Positions 1 to 6,617 are shown, counted from the first letter of the stretch. The stretch: 6,695 nt of DNA from Rickettsiales bacterium (GCA_031266615.1 JAISAR010000117.1:1-6695), one strand, 5' to 3'. The notes: generated by a model from the letters alone, not told the origin. Program-made: numbers and translations.

Positions 1-107
1 TAATAAAGACATGAGGTGCACATAGTGCAAAAAATTAAACATAAGACGCCAACCGTGATACTTTCGTCGTTTAATCTGCACAGATTGAAGCTAAATGAAT
101 AGCTCCA
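1..107 (-). repeat. Left copy of a 107-bp perfect inverted repeat (insertion-sequence end)
   Basis: Bases 1-107 are the exact reverse complement of 6581-6687, checked base by base. Weaker collinear similarity continues to 159 without gaps (39 of 52 bases agree between 108-159 and 6529-6580). The copy may extend left beyond the window, because it is still matching at base 1. Read on the minus strand it holds the last 12 codons and the stop of a transposase-like frame (stop at 73-71), then about 70 bases of downstream DNA with a short TGCAC-ATA-GTGCA hairpin. The hairpin has no T-tract after it on either strand, so it is not an intrinsic terminator. The arrangement of a C-terminus, a stop and a short conserved noncoding tail fits the end of an insertion sequence, but no terminal inverted repeat or target duplication could be defined. 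Confidence 0.9.
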
Positions 108-178
108 ATAACATGATAAGGGTAACGGCGAAGGTTGTCAAGTAGTTTTTTTGTTTCTATTGGATAACATAGATAAGC
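71..178 (-). pseudogene. Transposase C-terminal remnant, left copy
   Basis: The minus-strand frame is open from 178 to the TAA at 73-71, with an in-frame TAG just upstream (181-179) and no ATG, so it cannot be an intact gene. Its end reads ETKKLLDNLRRYPYHVIGAI followed by HLASICAD. A C-terminal pattern of a basic/aromatic stretch, a Tyr-His pair and HLASI resembles the ends of IS5-like DDE transposases, where a similar helix closes the protein; this is recalled family knowledge, not a search result. The catalytic DDE residues are not present. The frame lies downstream of plsY, 72 bp from its stop and on the same strand, and probably has no function. It could equally be the tail of another repeated protein family. 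Confidence 0.35.
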
Positions 179-249
179 CTAAATGCCATCATGTCTTTAG
201 GAGAGTTTACATGAAGGCTCTTAAGTTGGTGCCATTGCTTAAAGATACG

Positions 250-831
250 TTACTGCTTATGAAATTTGCACTCCTTGCCTTGCAGAAGATTTGCAATATT
301 TTTGTGGTGCTTTAAAAAAACTAATATTGCCACGATCAATAGAGTAAAAAATAAGTCTTTTTGAAAAAAAAGAGATATCGCAACAGCTGCTGCAGTGGCC
401 GTTAAGGAAGCAAGAGAGGAGTATCGAAAGATAGAAAATACTGCTAACCAAACAAATATAAACATTAATGCCATATGAATACTAAGTGCTATCAAAATCC
501 CCAAAGTTGTTGCAACTCCCTTTCCTCCACTGAATTTTAACCATACAGGAAACATATGTCCTAGGACTGCTAGCATTGCAGATGCGCATATGTAAAAACT
601 ACCACTACCAAAAAATTGTTGCGCTATATAAACCGCGATGAACCCTTTCAAGGAGTCCAGAAGTAATGCAAGAGCAGCAAGTCCTTTATTCCCTGTTCTT
701 GCAACATTTGTAGCACCGATGTTTCCAGAACCTACTTCTCTTAAATTTATTCCTTTTATCCTTGTAATGATTAAGCTAAACGGTATTGAACCCAACATGT
801 AGGATAATATAAGAACTACATAATTCTCCAT
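250..831 (-). CDS. plsY: Acyl-phosphate:glycerol-3-phosphate acyltransferase PlsY
   Basis: PlsY is an inner-membrane enzyme that moves the acyl chain from acyl-phosphate (made by PlsX, not in this window) to the sn-1 position of glycerol-3-phosphate, giving lysophosphatidic acid. At 193 residues it has the usual family length. The family signatures are all present: LGSIPF near residues 13-18, SGNIGATNV at 35-43, DSLKG at 59-63, GHMFPVWLKFSGGKGVAT at 91-108 (the phosphate and glycerol-3-phosphate loops), and HHKNIANLLQGKE at 175-187. Between them lie five or so hydrophobic membrane segments. It starts at ATG 831, 12 nt after the stop of the upstream symporter, with no clear Shine-Dalgarno sequence, so translation probably depends on coupling. 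It is the last gene of the five-gene run; beyond it lies transposase debris and no recognisable terminator. Confidence 0.96.
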   Translation of the reverse strand: MENYVVLILSYMLGSIPFSLIITRIKGINLREVGSGNIGATNVARTGNKGLAALALLLDSLKGFIAVYIAQQFFGSGSFYICASAMLAVLGHMFPVWLKFSGGKGVATTLGILIALSIHMALMFIFVWLAVFSIFRYSSLASLTATAAAVAISLFFQKDLFFTLLIVAILVFLKHHKNIANLLQGKECKFHKQ

Positions 832-843
832 CGTAACGAAAAT

Positions 844-2310
844 CTAGCTAATCTTGTTATTTTTCAGCTTTCTCAGGTAGCACTGAACTTCATCATTAAT
901 CTGATTACTAAACAGTATAAGTGCTATCATGTTGATGAGGGCTAAACAAGAGAATAAAGTTCCACCGATATTGGCAATAGCCATTATATCTTTAGAAAGA
1001 CCAGAGAAAAACGCCACAATTATTACCGCTATGCGATATATTACTATACTCTTTGCGCCAAACAAATATAGCCATCCCATTTCACAGCAATACACAAACG
1101 AAATTACCGAAGAAAACGCAAATAAAGGTGCAGCTATTGTCAAAAGTATAGGAAACCAGGAAGAAACTGTTTCAAATGCCTTTTGAGTAATCAATATCCC
1201 TTCGCCAACGCCAGTCTGATACGCACCTGTTATAACTATTGTTATTCCTGTCAAACAACAAATTAACATTGTATCAAAGCATGGTTCTATCATTGCAACT
1301 AATCCAGTTCTAACCGGCTCTTCATCTTTAGCTACTGCATGTGTAATTGAAGCAGAACCAACACCCGCTTCGCTGGCAAAAATTGCTCTTTGAATTCCAG
1401 CAACAAATGCCCCAACTACTCCTCCACCAACAGCATTGAAATCTATCATATTGGAAAACAATATTTTAAATGCATTGCTAAAGTTGTGAATATTAAATGC
1501 AATTATAATGACACAACTAAAAATATATATGAGTGACATAATAGGCACCAGCGCGGAAGATACTCTGGCTATTCTCTTAATTCCACCTATGATTACCAGA
1601 GCAAGTAATGCGGAAATTATAGAAGAAAGAAACCAAGGATGACTATCCACCCAATTTGAATAACCAGATAATATTAAAACCATTTGGTTAGTTTGAAACG
1701 CTACACTTCCACCAAGACCTGATAACACAAAAAACACTGCATATACTGCAGCCAACACAATACCAAGTTTCTTAAATCCGAATTCCTCCAGCCCATTTCT
1801 TATGTATTGAAAGGGACCACTAAATAATTGCTCCTGGCCTTCTGTTCTGTGCCTGAACGCTAAAGTCACTTCAGCGAATTTTGCCGACATACCAAAAAAG
1901 CCTGTAATCATCATCCAAGGCACTGCTCCTGGTCCTCCCATTGAAATTGCAATTGCAACACCAGCAACAGTTCCAAGGCCGACCGTGCTTGAAAGTGCAG
2001 TCACAAATGCCTGAAAATGCGTAATGTGGCCATCGTGATGATTTGTGTCATATTTTCCACACAAAATAGCAAACGCATGCTTAAACATCCTTATGTTGAG
2101 AAATTTAAAACGCAACGTTAGAAATACATAACCGAACGCTAGCAAAAGAAGTATAAATGGAACATAGAAGATCTTGAAAAACAGCACCTCATTCATGAAA
2201 TTGTTTATTCCACTTATCAAAGTGCCATAGCTTTCGTGAAAACCCGAAGCAGCGTACACATTATTAAACAATAGGCAAAATAATACCGTACAAAGCAATC
2301 TATAAATCAT
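844..2310 (-). CDS. AGCS-family sodium:alanine/glycine symporter, second paralogue, with signal peptide
   Basis: This is a secondary transporter of the alanine/glycine:cation symporter family, which uses the sodium (or proton) gradient to import small amino acids across the inner membrane. At 488 residues it is a full-length family member. Residues 1-20 form a signal-peptide-like segment ending VYA, with likely cleavage around residues 20-22. Family landmarks follow: STVGLGTVAGVAIAISMGGP at 108-127, MSAKFAEV at 141-148, SGPFQYI at 164-170, GGIKRIA at 242-248 and SEAGVGSASITHA at 313-325, with about ten hydrophobic membrane spans. The upstream paralogue has NEAG where this protein has SEAG, and GGAFYYM where it has SGPFQYI, so substrate or ion preference may differ. 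ATG 2310 lies 2 nt after the upstream stop; the AAAGG-like ribosome site falls inside that gene's last codons, implying translational coupling. The real substrate is not decided by sequence. Confidence 0.93.
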   Translation of the reverse strand: MIYRLLCTVLFCLLFNNVYAASGFHESYGTLISGINNFMNEVLFFKIFYVPFILLLLAFGYVFLTLRFKFLNIRMFKHAFAILCGKYDTNHHDGHITHFQAFVTALSSTVGLGTVAGVAIAISMGGPGAVPWMMITGFFGMSAKFAEVTLAFRHRTEGQEQLFSGPFQYIRNGLEEFGFKKLGIVLAAVYAVFFVLSGLGGSVAFQTNQMVLILSGYSNWVDSHPWFLSSIISALLALVIIGGIKRIARVSSALVPIMSLIYIFSCVIIIAFNIHNFSNAFKILFSNMIDFNAVGGGVVGAFVAGIQRAIFASEAGVGSASITHAVAKDEEPVRTGLVAMIEPCFDTMLICCLTGITIVITGAYQTGVGEGILITQKAFETVSSWFPILLTIAAPLFAFSSVISFVYCCEMGWLYLFGAKSIVIYRIAVIIVAFFSGLSKDIMAIANIGGTLFSCLALINMIALILFSNQINDEVQCYLRKLKNNKIS

Positions 2311-2312
2311 GT

Positions 2313-3662
2313 TTAATACCTTTTAGAATTGTAATAATAATCTATTGTATTCGAGACTTCCCTTCTCAGTAGATATATCGTAGCAGCATTTGGAATCATA
2401 AGACACATAAACAGACTGTCACCTAAATAGGATATAAATTCTATATTTTTTGACATACAACTGATATACACCGAACCCACTATAAGAACTTGGAACAATA
2501 TCAGTACTTTTTTGCTACCAAATAAGTACAGCAAGGCAACTTCACAGTAGTAACAATAAGCTATTATCGTGGAAAATGCAAAGGAAAACATTATCAGTGG
2601 GAAAACTAACTTACTAAACAAAGGTAAAGCTGTCGAAAATGCCGAGCTAACCAATGTAATATCACCTACGTTGTTAGTGCTATGCATACCAGTGATAATT
2701 ATCACGATGCCAGTCAAAAATGAAACTAATATTGTGTCTACAAATGGTGCAATCATTGCAACACTTCCAACCTTAATGGGGTCTTCCTCTTTCACAGCTG
2801 AATGCGCTATGGCTGCTGTTCCGGTACCTGCTTCGTTAGCAAACACTGATCTTCTAACTCCAGCTATTAATCCACTCAGCACCCCACCTCCTATGGCTGA
2901 TCTGTTAAAGATATCTTGGAATATTGTAGATACAGCATTCAGCAGGTTATTTCCGTTTACACAGATTAAATACACACACATGCCTATATACAATATTATC
3001 ATAATTGGTGCTAAACCCGTTGAAACGAAAGCAATTCGTTTTATTCCTCCCAATATTACAATCAAGACAAGCAGCGATATAACAACAGACGCGTTATATT
3101 CAAAGAGGTTGTTTGACAATGCTGCAATTTGATTTGCTTGAAATGGTATGCCACCCAAAATCATCGCAATAAGTAACATAATTGCATAAGTGAATGCAAG
3201 AAATTTACCAGTCCTGACAAATCCAATCTTAGCAAGTCCGTACTTCATGTAATAAAAAGCTCCGCCAGTTGAGTTTTCAGAGCGATAATTGAATGCGAGC
3301 ACTACTTCGGCAAATTTTATTGACATACCAAGTATTCCGGTAATTATCATCCAAAAAATTGCACTCGGGCCCCCTATTGTGATAGCTATAGCAACTCCTG
3401 ATATTGTTCCAAGACCAACCGTTCCTGAAATTACTGTTGCAAACGCTTGAATATGAGTGATTATACCGTCGTTATGATTACTTTTTAGGTTGAATAGCGT
3501 TTGTATTCCATGCTTGAACAACCTAAAGTTAGTAAATTTGAACTGAACCGTACAAAACACTCCAGTTGCAATTACCCAAATAATTATAAATGGAATGTTA
3601 AATATCTTTACATACAGAAATGAATTTAATAGTTCACTTATTTTTATAACCATGCTGCTCAC
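2313..3662 (-). CDS. AGCS-family sodium:alanine/glycine symporter, first paralogue
   Basis: This is a full-length inner-membrane AGCS symporter of 449 residues that imports small amino acids (alanine and glycine in characterised members) with a cation. Landmarks are SGTVGLGTISGVAIAITIGG at 79-98, MSIKFAEVVLAFNYR at 113-127, GGAFYYM at 133-139, GGIKRIA at 205-211 and NEAGTGTAAIAHSAVK at 276-291, with about ten or eleven membrane spans. It lacks the signal-peptide-like N-terminus of its neighbour. The start is uncertain: codon 1 at 3662 is GTG, and an in-frame ATG lies three codons later at 3653, giving 446 residues. Neither has a strong Shine-Dalgarno sequence. It begins 14 nt after pssA and ends 2 nt before the second symporter. 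The two copies share motifs throughout but differ widely in sequence, so the duplication is old. Confidence 0.93.
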   Translation of the reverse strand: MSSMVIKISELLNSFLYVKIFNIPFIIIWVIATGVFCTVQFKFTNFRLFKHGIQTLFNLKSNHNDGIITHIQAFATVISGTVGLGTISGVAIAITIGGPSAIFWMIITGILGMSIKFAEVVLAFNYRSENSTGGAFYYMKYGLAKIGFVRTGKFLAFTYAIMLLIAMILGGIPFQANQIAALSNNLFEYNASVVISLLVLIVILGGIKRIAFVSTGLAPIMIILYIGMCVYLICVNGNNLLNAVSTIFQDIFNRSAIGGGVLSGLIAGVRRSVFANEAGTGTAAIAHSAVKEEDPIKVGSVAMIAPFVDTILVSFLTGIVIIITGMHSTNNVGDITLVSSAFSTALPLFSKLVFPLIMFSFAFSTIIAYCYYCEVALLYLFGSKKVLILFQVLIVGSVYISCMSKNIEFISYLGDSLFMCLMIPNAATIYLLRREVSNTIDYYYNSKRY

Positions 3663-3676
3663 TACTTTTTATATAG

Positions 3677-4447
3677 CTAACGAGCTTTATACGTGTAATA
3701 TATATAGAGCCCGATGCTTACTGGAATAGTCAGTGTATATATTACACCTAAAATTGGTAGAGTAATCCAAGGCTTACTGACAAAGAATACGATAAATACT
3801 CCAAAGAGTGACACAAATATATAAGATAGGCTCCTGGGAATATAAATGTATTTTGCAGAGAAAGTTGGAATATGGCTGACCGAAAAAAATGAAATAGCTA
3901 AAAAGTAACAAGCCGTATTTCTTATGTTAAAAAATTGCTCCATAAAAAGTAAGTATTCACTTTCATGAGATTGAAAGGTAATGATTATTGGCAACAAGGA
4001 AAGTAAAGCACATATCGGCGCTGGAACACCAGAAAAGAAGAATTTTTCCCAGTCAAGTTGTTCTGCATTCAACGATACATTAAACCTTGCAAGCCTTATC
4101 GAAATGCAGATGACATATATCATTACCAATATCCACCCTATAACTTTGATTTCCTTTAACTTCCAAAAATATAAAAGAAATGCAGGCGCCGCACCAAAAT
4201 TTAGAAAATCTGAAAAAGAATCAAGCTGCGCTCCAAAATCACTAGTTGATTTTAGAATTCTGGCTATTCTGCCATCCATTCCATCTATAATTGCTGCAAT
4301 GATAATAAAAATTACTGCAAACTCCCACTGTTCATTAAATGTAAATTTAAGCGAAGTAAGACCAGAGCATAAACCCAATAAAGTTATAAAATTTGGGAAT
4401 AACTTGGTAACAGGTAAAGACCTACTGTTACTGCCATTACTGCTCAT
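3677..4447 (-). CDS. pssA: CDP-diacylglycerol--serine O-phosphatidyltransferase PssA
   Basis: PssA is a membrane enzyme that joins CDP-diacylglycerol and L-serine to give phosphatidylserine and CMP. The CDP-alcohol phosphatidyltransferase signature is complete: D55-x2-D58-G59-x2-A62-R63, then G72, D76 and D80; in this family these aspartates bind the metal and the CDP group. The motif FFFSGVPAPICA at 136-147 is typical of the membrane-bound (type II) PssA. At 256 residues with hydrophobic spans along its length it matches the type II enzymes and not the larger, soluble phospholipase-D-like PssA of enteric bacteria. Its ATG at 4447 overlaps the psd stop by 4 nt (ATGA), and no good ribosome site lies upstream, so it is probably translated by coupling to psd. 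The next gene follows after 14 nt. Confidence 0.96.
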   Translation of the reverse strand: MSSNGSNSRSLPVTKLFPNFITLLGLCSGLTSLKFTFNEQWEFAVIFIIIAAIIDGMDGRIARILKSTSDFGAQLDSFSDFLNFGAAPAFLLYFWKLKEIKVIGWILVMIYVICISIRLARFNVSLNAEQLDWEKFFFSGVPAPICALLSLLPIIITFQSHESEYLLFMEQFFNIRNTACYFLAISFFSVSHIPTFSAKYIYIPRSLSYIFVSLFGVFIVFFVSKPWITLPILGVIYTLTIPVSIGLYIYYTYKAR

Positions 4448-5136
4448 ATGACATCAAAAGTAAGCTTTTCTTGAGCACTTTCCTTATTCAAATTTGCTAT
4501 AATTGTTTCACCGCCAACAACAGTTTGCCCTTCTGAGACTCTTATTTCTATATCAGTAGGAACGTAAATATTCACCCTACTGCCAAACCTTATAATCCCA
4601 AACCTCTCACCTGCTTTCACGTTTTGAGACACTCTTAAATTACAAACGATACGACGTGCAATTAATCCGGCTATTTGCTCTACAATAATCTCCTTTCCCT
4701 TTTCATACTCAACCACAATAACCTGCTTTTCGTTTTCGTTACTAGACCTATTGCTCATTGCAGACACAAACTTGCCTTTCTTATAGTGCATTTCCTTTAC
4801 TGTACCAGATATTGGTATACGATTCACATGCACGTCCAAAACACTCAAGAATATGCTAACAAGCGTGAATTTCTTCCCTTCTTCGTCTTCTGCTGACAAA
4901 GGGTAACTCACTTCTTCAATTTTTGAAATCACACCATCTGCAGGGCTTAGTACAAGGTCTTTATTGCCTGGAACAACCCTTGCTGGATCGCGAAAGAAAT
5001 AAGTGCACAATAACGTTGGAAACAAGCATGTAACGCCAAAACCCCAAGATATAGGGAATGCTATACATGTTACTATAAAAGAGACCACTATAAACAAATA
5101 ACCTTCCTTGTTTATATTAGGTAAACTAAAACACAT
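4444..5136 (-). CDS. psd: Phosphatidylserine decarboxylase proenzyme Psd (short type)
   Basis: Psd decarboxylates phosphatidylserine to phosphatidylethanolamine using a pyruvoyl group made by self-cleavage. The cleavage site is visible as RFGSR: cutting between G185 and S186 would leave a beta chain of 185 residues and a small alpha chain of 45 residues with S186 converted to pyruvoyl. Other family marks are FRDPAR at 48-53, SPADG at 64-68 and FLSVLDVHVNRIP at 96-108, whose Asp-Val-His is conserved. The length of 230 residues marks the short, archaeal-like class found in many alphaproteobacteria; the long class uses LGST instead. A hydrophobic stretch at about 12-45 anchors the protein to the membrane. 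ATG 5136 is the only sensible start, but it lacks a good Shine-Dalgarno sequence and lies 4 nt after a perfect dyad. It is the first gene of the operon and overlaps pssA. Confidence 0.96.
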   Translation of the reverse strand: MCFSLPNINKEGYLFIVVSFIVTCIAFPISWGFGVTCLFPTLLCTYFFRDPARVVPGNKDLVLSPADGVISKIEEVSYPLSAEDEEGKKFTLVSIFLSVLDVHVNRIPISGTVKEMHYKKGKFVSAMSNRSSNENEKQVIVVEYEKGKEIIVEQIAGLIARRIVCNLRVSQNVKAGERFGIIRFGSRVNIYVPTDIEIRVSEGQTVVGGETIIANLNKESAQEKLTFDVI

Positions 5137-5140
5137 AATC

Positions 5141-5164
5141 TTAATAACAATAATCTGTTATTAA
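5141..5164 (-). promoter_or_regulatory. Perfect 9-bp dyad immediately before psd
   Basis: TTAATAACA at 5141-5149 and TGTTATTAA at 5156-5164 are exact reverse complements separated by 6 bases. The dyad ends 4 nt before the psd ATG and covers where a ribosome-binding site would be. It could be an operator for a dimeric regulator or an RNA hairpin that limits psd translation. Being all AT except one pair per arm, the hairpin would be weak. It does not fit the CtrA spacing TTAA-N7-TTAA. Confidence 0.45.
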
Positions 5165-5252
5165 CAACTTATCATTTATCACCCCTCATGGGAAGTTTTT
5201 TTTAACTGCTTCAAAAAGCTTTTTGATACGAGGTAATATTGTAAATTGTTAC

Positions 5253-5258
5253 ATTATA
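5253..5258 (-). promoter_or_regulatory. psd: Candidate -10 box for the psd operon
   Basis: The minus strand reads TATAAT exactly here, about 115 bases before the psd start and inside the only sizeable gap upstream of the five-gene run. The best -35 at an acceptable distance is TCGATG, 18 nt upstream, which is weak. If used, it gives a leader of roughly 110 nt that carries a 4-codon ORF and the dyad. Transcription continuing from recA is also possible, since no intrinsic terminator was found between the genes. Confidence 0.4.
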
Positions 5259-5291
5259 GCCAAAGCAGCTTAGGTTCATCGACGATTTGAT

Positions 5292-5314
5292 ATCCTGCTC
5301 TTCATTAGCAGAAT
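5292..5314 (-). other. Stem-loop downstream of recA
   Basis: On the minus strand ATTCTGCT and AGCAGGAT form an 8-bp stem with one G-U pair around a 7-base loop, 58 bases after the recA stop. The G-U pair favours a structure in the recA-sense RNA. There is no T-tract after it, so it is not a classic intrinsic terminator; it may protect a recA 3' end or mean nothing. Confidence 0.3.
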
Positions 5315-5371
5315 CTATGCGAAGATACTGCGGCGGTACGACTATTGCGTCCAACACAAACTTCAGCTAAA

Positions 5372-6439
5372 TTAGAAAACTGATTCTTCTAAAAGCTGCT
5401 CGCTTTCTTCTTCCATCGCAATAGAGTTACCATGATTTCTAAATAAGTCTCTGATTTTGGTTTCTATTTCATTTGCAACTTCTTTGTTTGTCTTGAGGTA
5501 ATTTTTTACATTCTCCCTTCCTTGCCCAAGGCGTGTGTTATTGTATGAATAATAAGCACCTGCTTTTTCAAGCACACCAAGTTTTGCTCCTATATCTATT
5601 ATCTCTCCAAGTTTTGATATGCCTTCATTGTACATTATATCAAACTTTGCTTCTCTAAATGGAGGAGCGACTTTATTTTTTACAACTTTAACTCTCGTTT
5701 CATTGCCCGTGATATTCTCTTTATCCTTTATTGCACCAATTTTTCTTATATCAAGCCTTATAGAAGTATAAAATTTCAACGCATTCCCGCCGGTGGTAGT
5801 TTCAGGGTTTCCATACACTACTCCTATCTTCATACGGATTTGATTAATAAATACTAATATGCAATTCGCTTTTGAAACTGCGGAAGTTAGTTTCCTGAGC
5901 CCATGACTTAGAAGTCTCGCTTGCAATCCCATGTGCTGATCACCCATATCTCCTTCAATTTCAGCTCTTGGAGTTAATGCTGCAACAGAGTCAACAACTA
6001 TCACATCAACTGCACCAGAACACACTAAATACTCAACGATATGTAACGCTTGCTCTCCAGTATCTGGCTGCGAGATTACCAAATCATCAGTATTTACTCC
6101 AAGTTTACGGGCATATATGACATCTAATGCATGCTCTGCATCGATAAATGCACATAATCCCCCTTTCTTCTGAGCTTCAGCAATTACATGCAAAGCAAGA
6201 GTGGTTTTACCAGAACTCTCAGGACCAAATATCTCGATTATACGTCCTTTTGGCAATCCTCCAACACCTAGGGCTGAATCAAGCGCAATTGACCCTGTGG
6301 ATATTGTATCTATCTTTTCTACAGGATTCTGCTTTAGCTTCATTATAGCGCCTTTACCGAATGCTTTTTCAATCTGGCTTATTGCGTTATCTAGCGCTCT
6401 TTGCTTATCATTATTTCTTTCTTCTGGGTTGCTTGCCAT
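5372..6439 (-). CDS. recA: Recombinase A
   Basis: RecA forms ATP-dependent filaments on single-stranded DNA and drives homologous pairing and strand exchange. The 355-residue protein is complete. It has the N-terminal oligomerisation helix (RALDNAISQIEKAFGKGAIM, 14-33), Walker A GPESSGKT at 72-79, Walker B VIVVD at 146-150, loop L1 with EGDMGDQHMGLQAR at 162-175, FINQIRMKIG at 198-207, and loop L2 with GNPETTTGGNALKFY at 210-224. The C-terminal domain carries EKAGAYYSY at 291-299 and a short acidic tail (EEESEQLLEESVF). The ATG at 6439 gives the expected N-terminus; upstream bases (TGACCT) make a poor ribosome site. A sigma70-like promoter lies 29 bases upstream. It is likely transcribed alone or with weak read-through to psd. 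No key residue is missing, so recombination between repeats should be possible in this organism. Confidence 0.98.
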   Translation of the reverse strand: MASNPEERNNDKQRALDNAISQIEKAFGKGAIMKLKQNPVEKIDTISTGSIALDSALGVGGLPKGRIIEIFGPESSGKTTLALHVIAEAQKKGGLCAFIDAEHALDVIYARKLGVNTDDLVISQPDTGEQALHIVEYLVCSGAVDVIVVDSVAALTPRAEIEGDMGDQHMGLQARLLSHGLRKLTSAVSKANCILVFINQIRMKIGVVYGNPETTTGGNALKFYTSIRLDIRKIGAIKDKENITGNETRVKVVKNKVAPPFREAKFDIMYNEGISKLGEIIDIGAKLGVLEKAGAYYSYNNTRLGQGRENVKNYLKTNKEVANEIETKIRDLFRNHGNSIAMEEESEQLLEESVF

Positions 6440-6467
6440 AGGTCATTTATTAATTTATATAAATTCC

Positions 6468-6496
6468 ATGATAATCGAACATGAACAACCTGCCAA
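6468..6496 (-). promoter_or_regulatory. recA: Sigma70-type promoter of recA
   Basis: On the minus strand TTGGCA (6496-6491) and TATCAT (6473-6468) are separated by exactly 17 bases; each differs from consensus at one position. Transcription would start near 6461, giving a leader of about 22 nt. A 14-bp AT palindrome (6452-6465) lies at the start point. Two GAAC words at 6477-6480 and 6483-6486 are only 2 bases apart, not the 7 of the alphaproteobacterial SOS box, so SOS control is not supported. Confidence 0.6.
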
Positions 6497-6617
6497 GGGT
6501 TTTTTAATAACGAAGAACGTTGACGCTTTAGAAACGAAAAAACTACTTGACAAACTCTGCCAACCCTTTTATCATAGTAGTGGAGCTATTCATTTAGCTT
6601 CAATCTGTGCAGATTAA
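6468..6617 (+). pseudogene. 49-codon frame whose second half is a transposase C-terminal remnant
   Basis: This plus-strand frame runs from ATG 6468 to TAA 6617. Its last part, ETKKLLDKLCQPFYHSSGAI followed by HLASICAD, matches the left remnant and resembles the closing helix of IS5-like DDE transposases (recalled, not searched). The first 20 or so residues have no counterpart in the left copy, so the two remnants are broken at similar but not identical places. No catalytic residues remain. The ATG has no ribosome site, and its first 29 bases coincide with the recA promoter on the opposite strand, so the start is probably fortuitous. It stands divergent from recA and is most likely a dead end of an insertion sequence. 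Confidence 0.35.

Larger units (their letters stand above)
5211..5357 (-). other. Unassigned 48-codon open frame in the recA-psd gap
   Basis: On the minus strand a frame stays open from just after a TAG at 5369-5367 to the TGA at 5213-5211. The first usable start is GTG at 5357, giving 48 residues that begin VLDAIVVPPQYLRIDSANEE and end SYQKAF. No strong ribosome site precedes it. Its proximal part is richer in GC than nearby noncoding DNA. It contains the TATAAT box proposed for psd and a hairpin, and its last codons fall in a 16-bp palindrome (5211-5226), which argues for noncoding DNA or a gene relic. An open stretch of this size can also arise by chance. No family was recognised. Confidence 0.25.

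Noticed and set aside
20..42. Hairpin and A/T run in the repeat as an intrinsic terminator for plsY
   Set aside because: The 5-bp stem is followed by A residues on one strand and preceded by T residues on the other, so no strand has stem then T-tract.
2569..3132. A 187-codon plus-strand open frame opposite the first symporter
   Set aside because: It is antisense to a clear AGCS gene, has no recognisable motif and no ribosome site, and is explained by the codon use of the membrane protein on the other strand.
3981..4451. A 156-codon plus-strand open frame opposite pssA
   Set aside because: The minus-strand gene has the complete CDP-alcohol phosphatidyltransferase signature; the opposite frame is a shadow without any family resemblance.
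5141..5164. CtrA binding site upstream of psd
   Set aside because: The two TTAA words are 16 bases apart, not 7.
6477..6486. Two GAAC words upstream of recA as an SOS box
   Set aside because: The alphaproteobacterial LexA site needs 7 bases between the repeats; here there are only 2.
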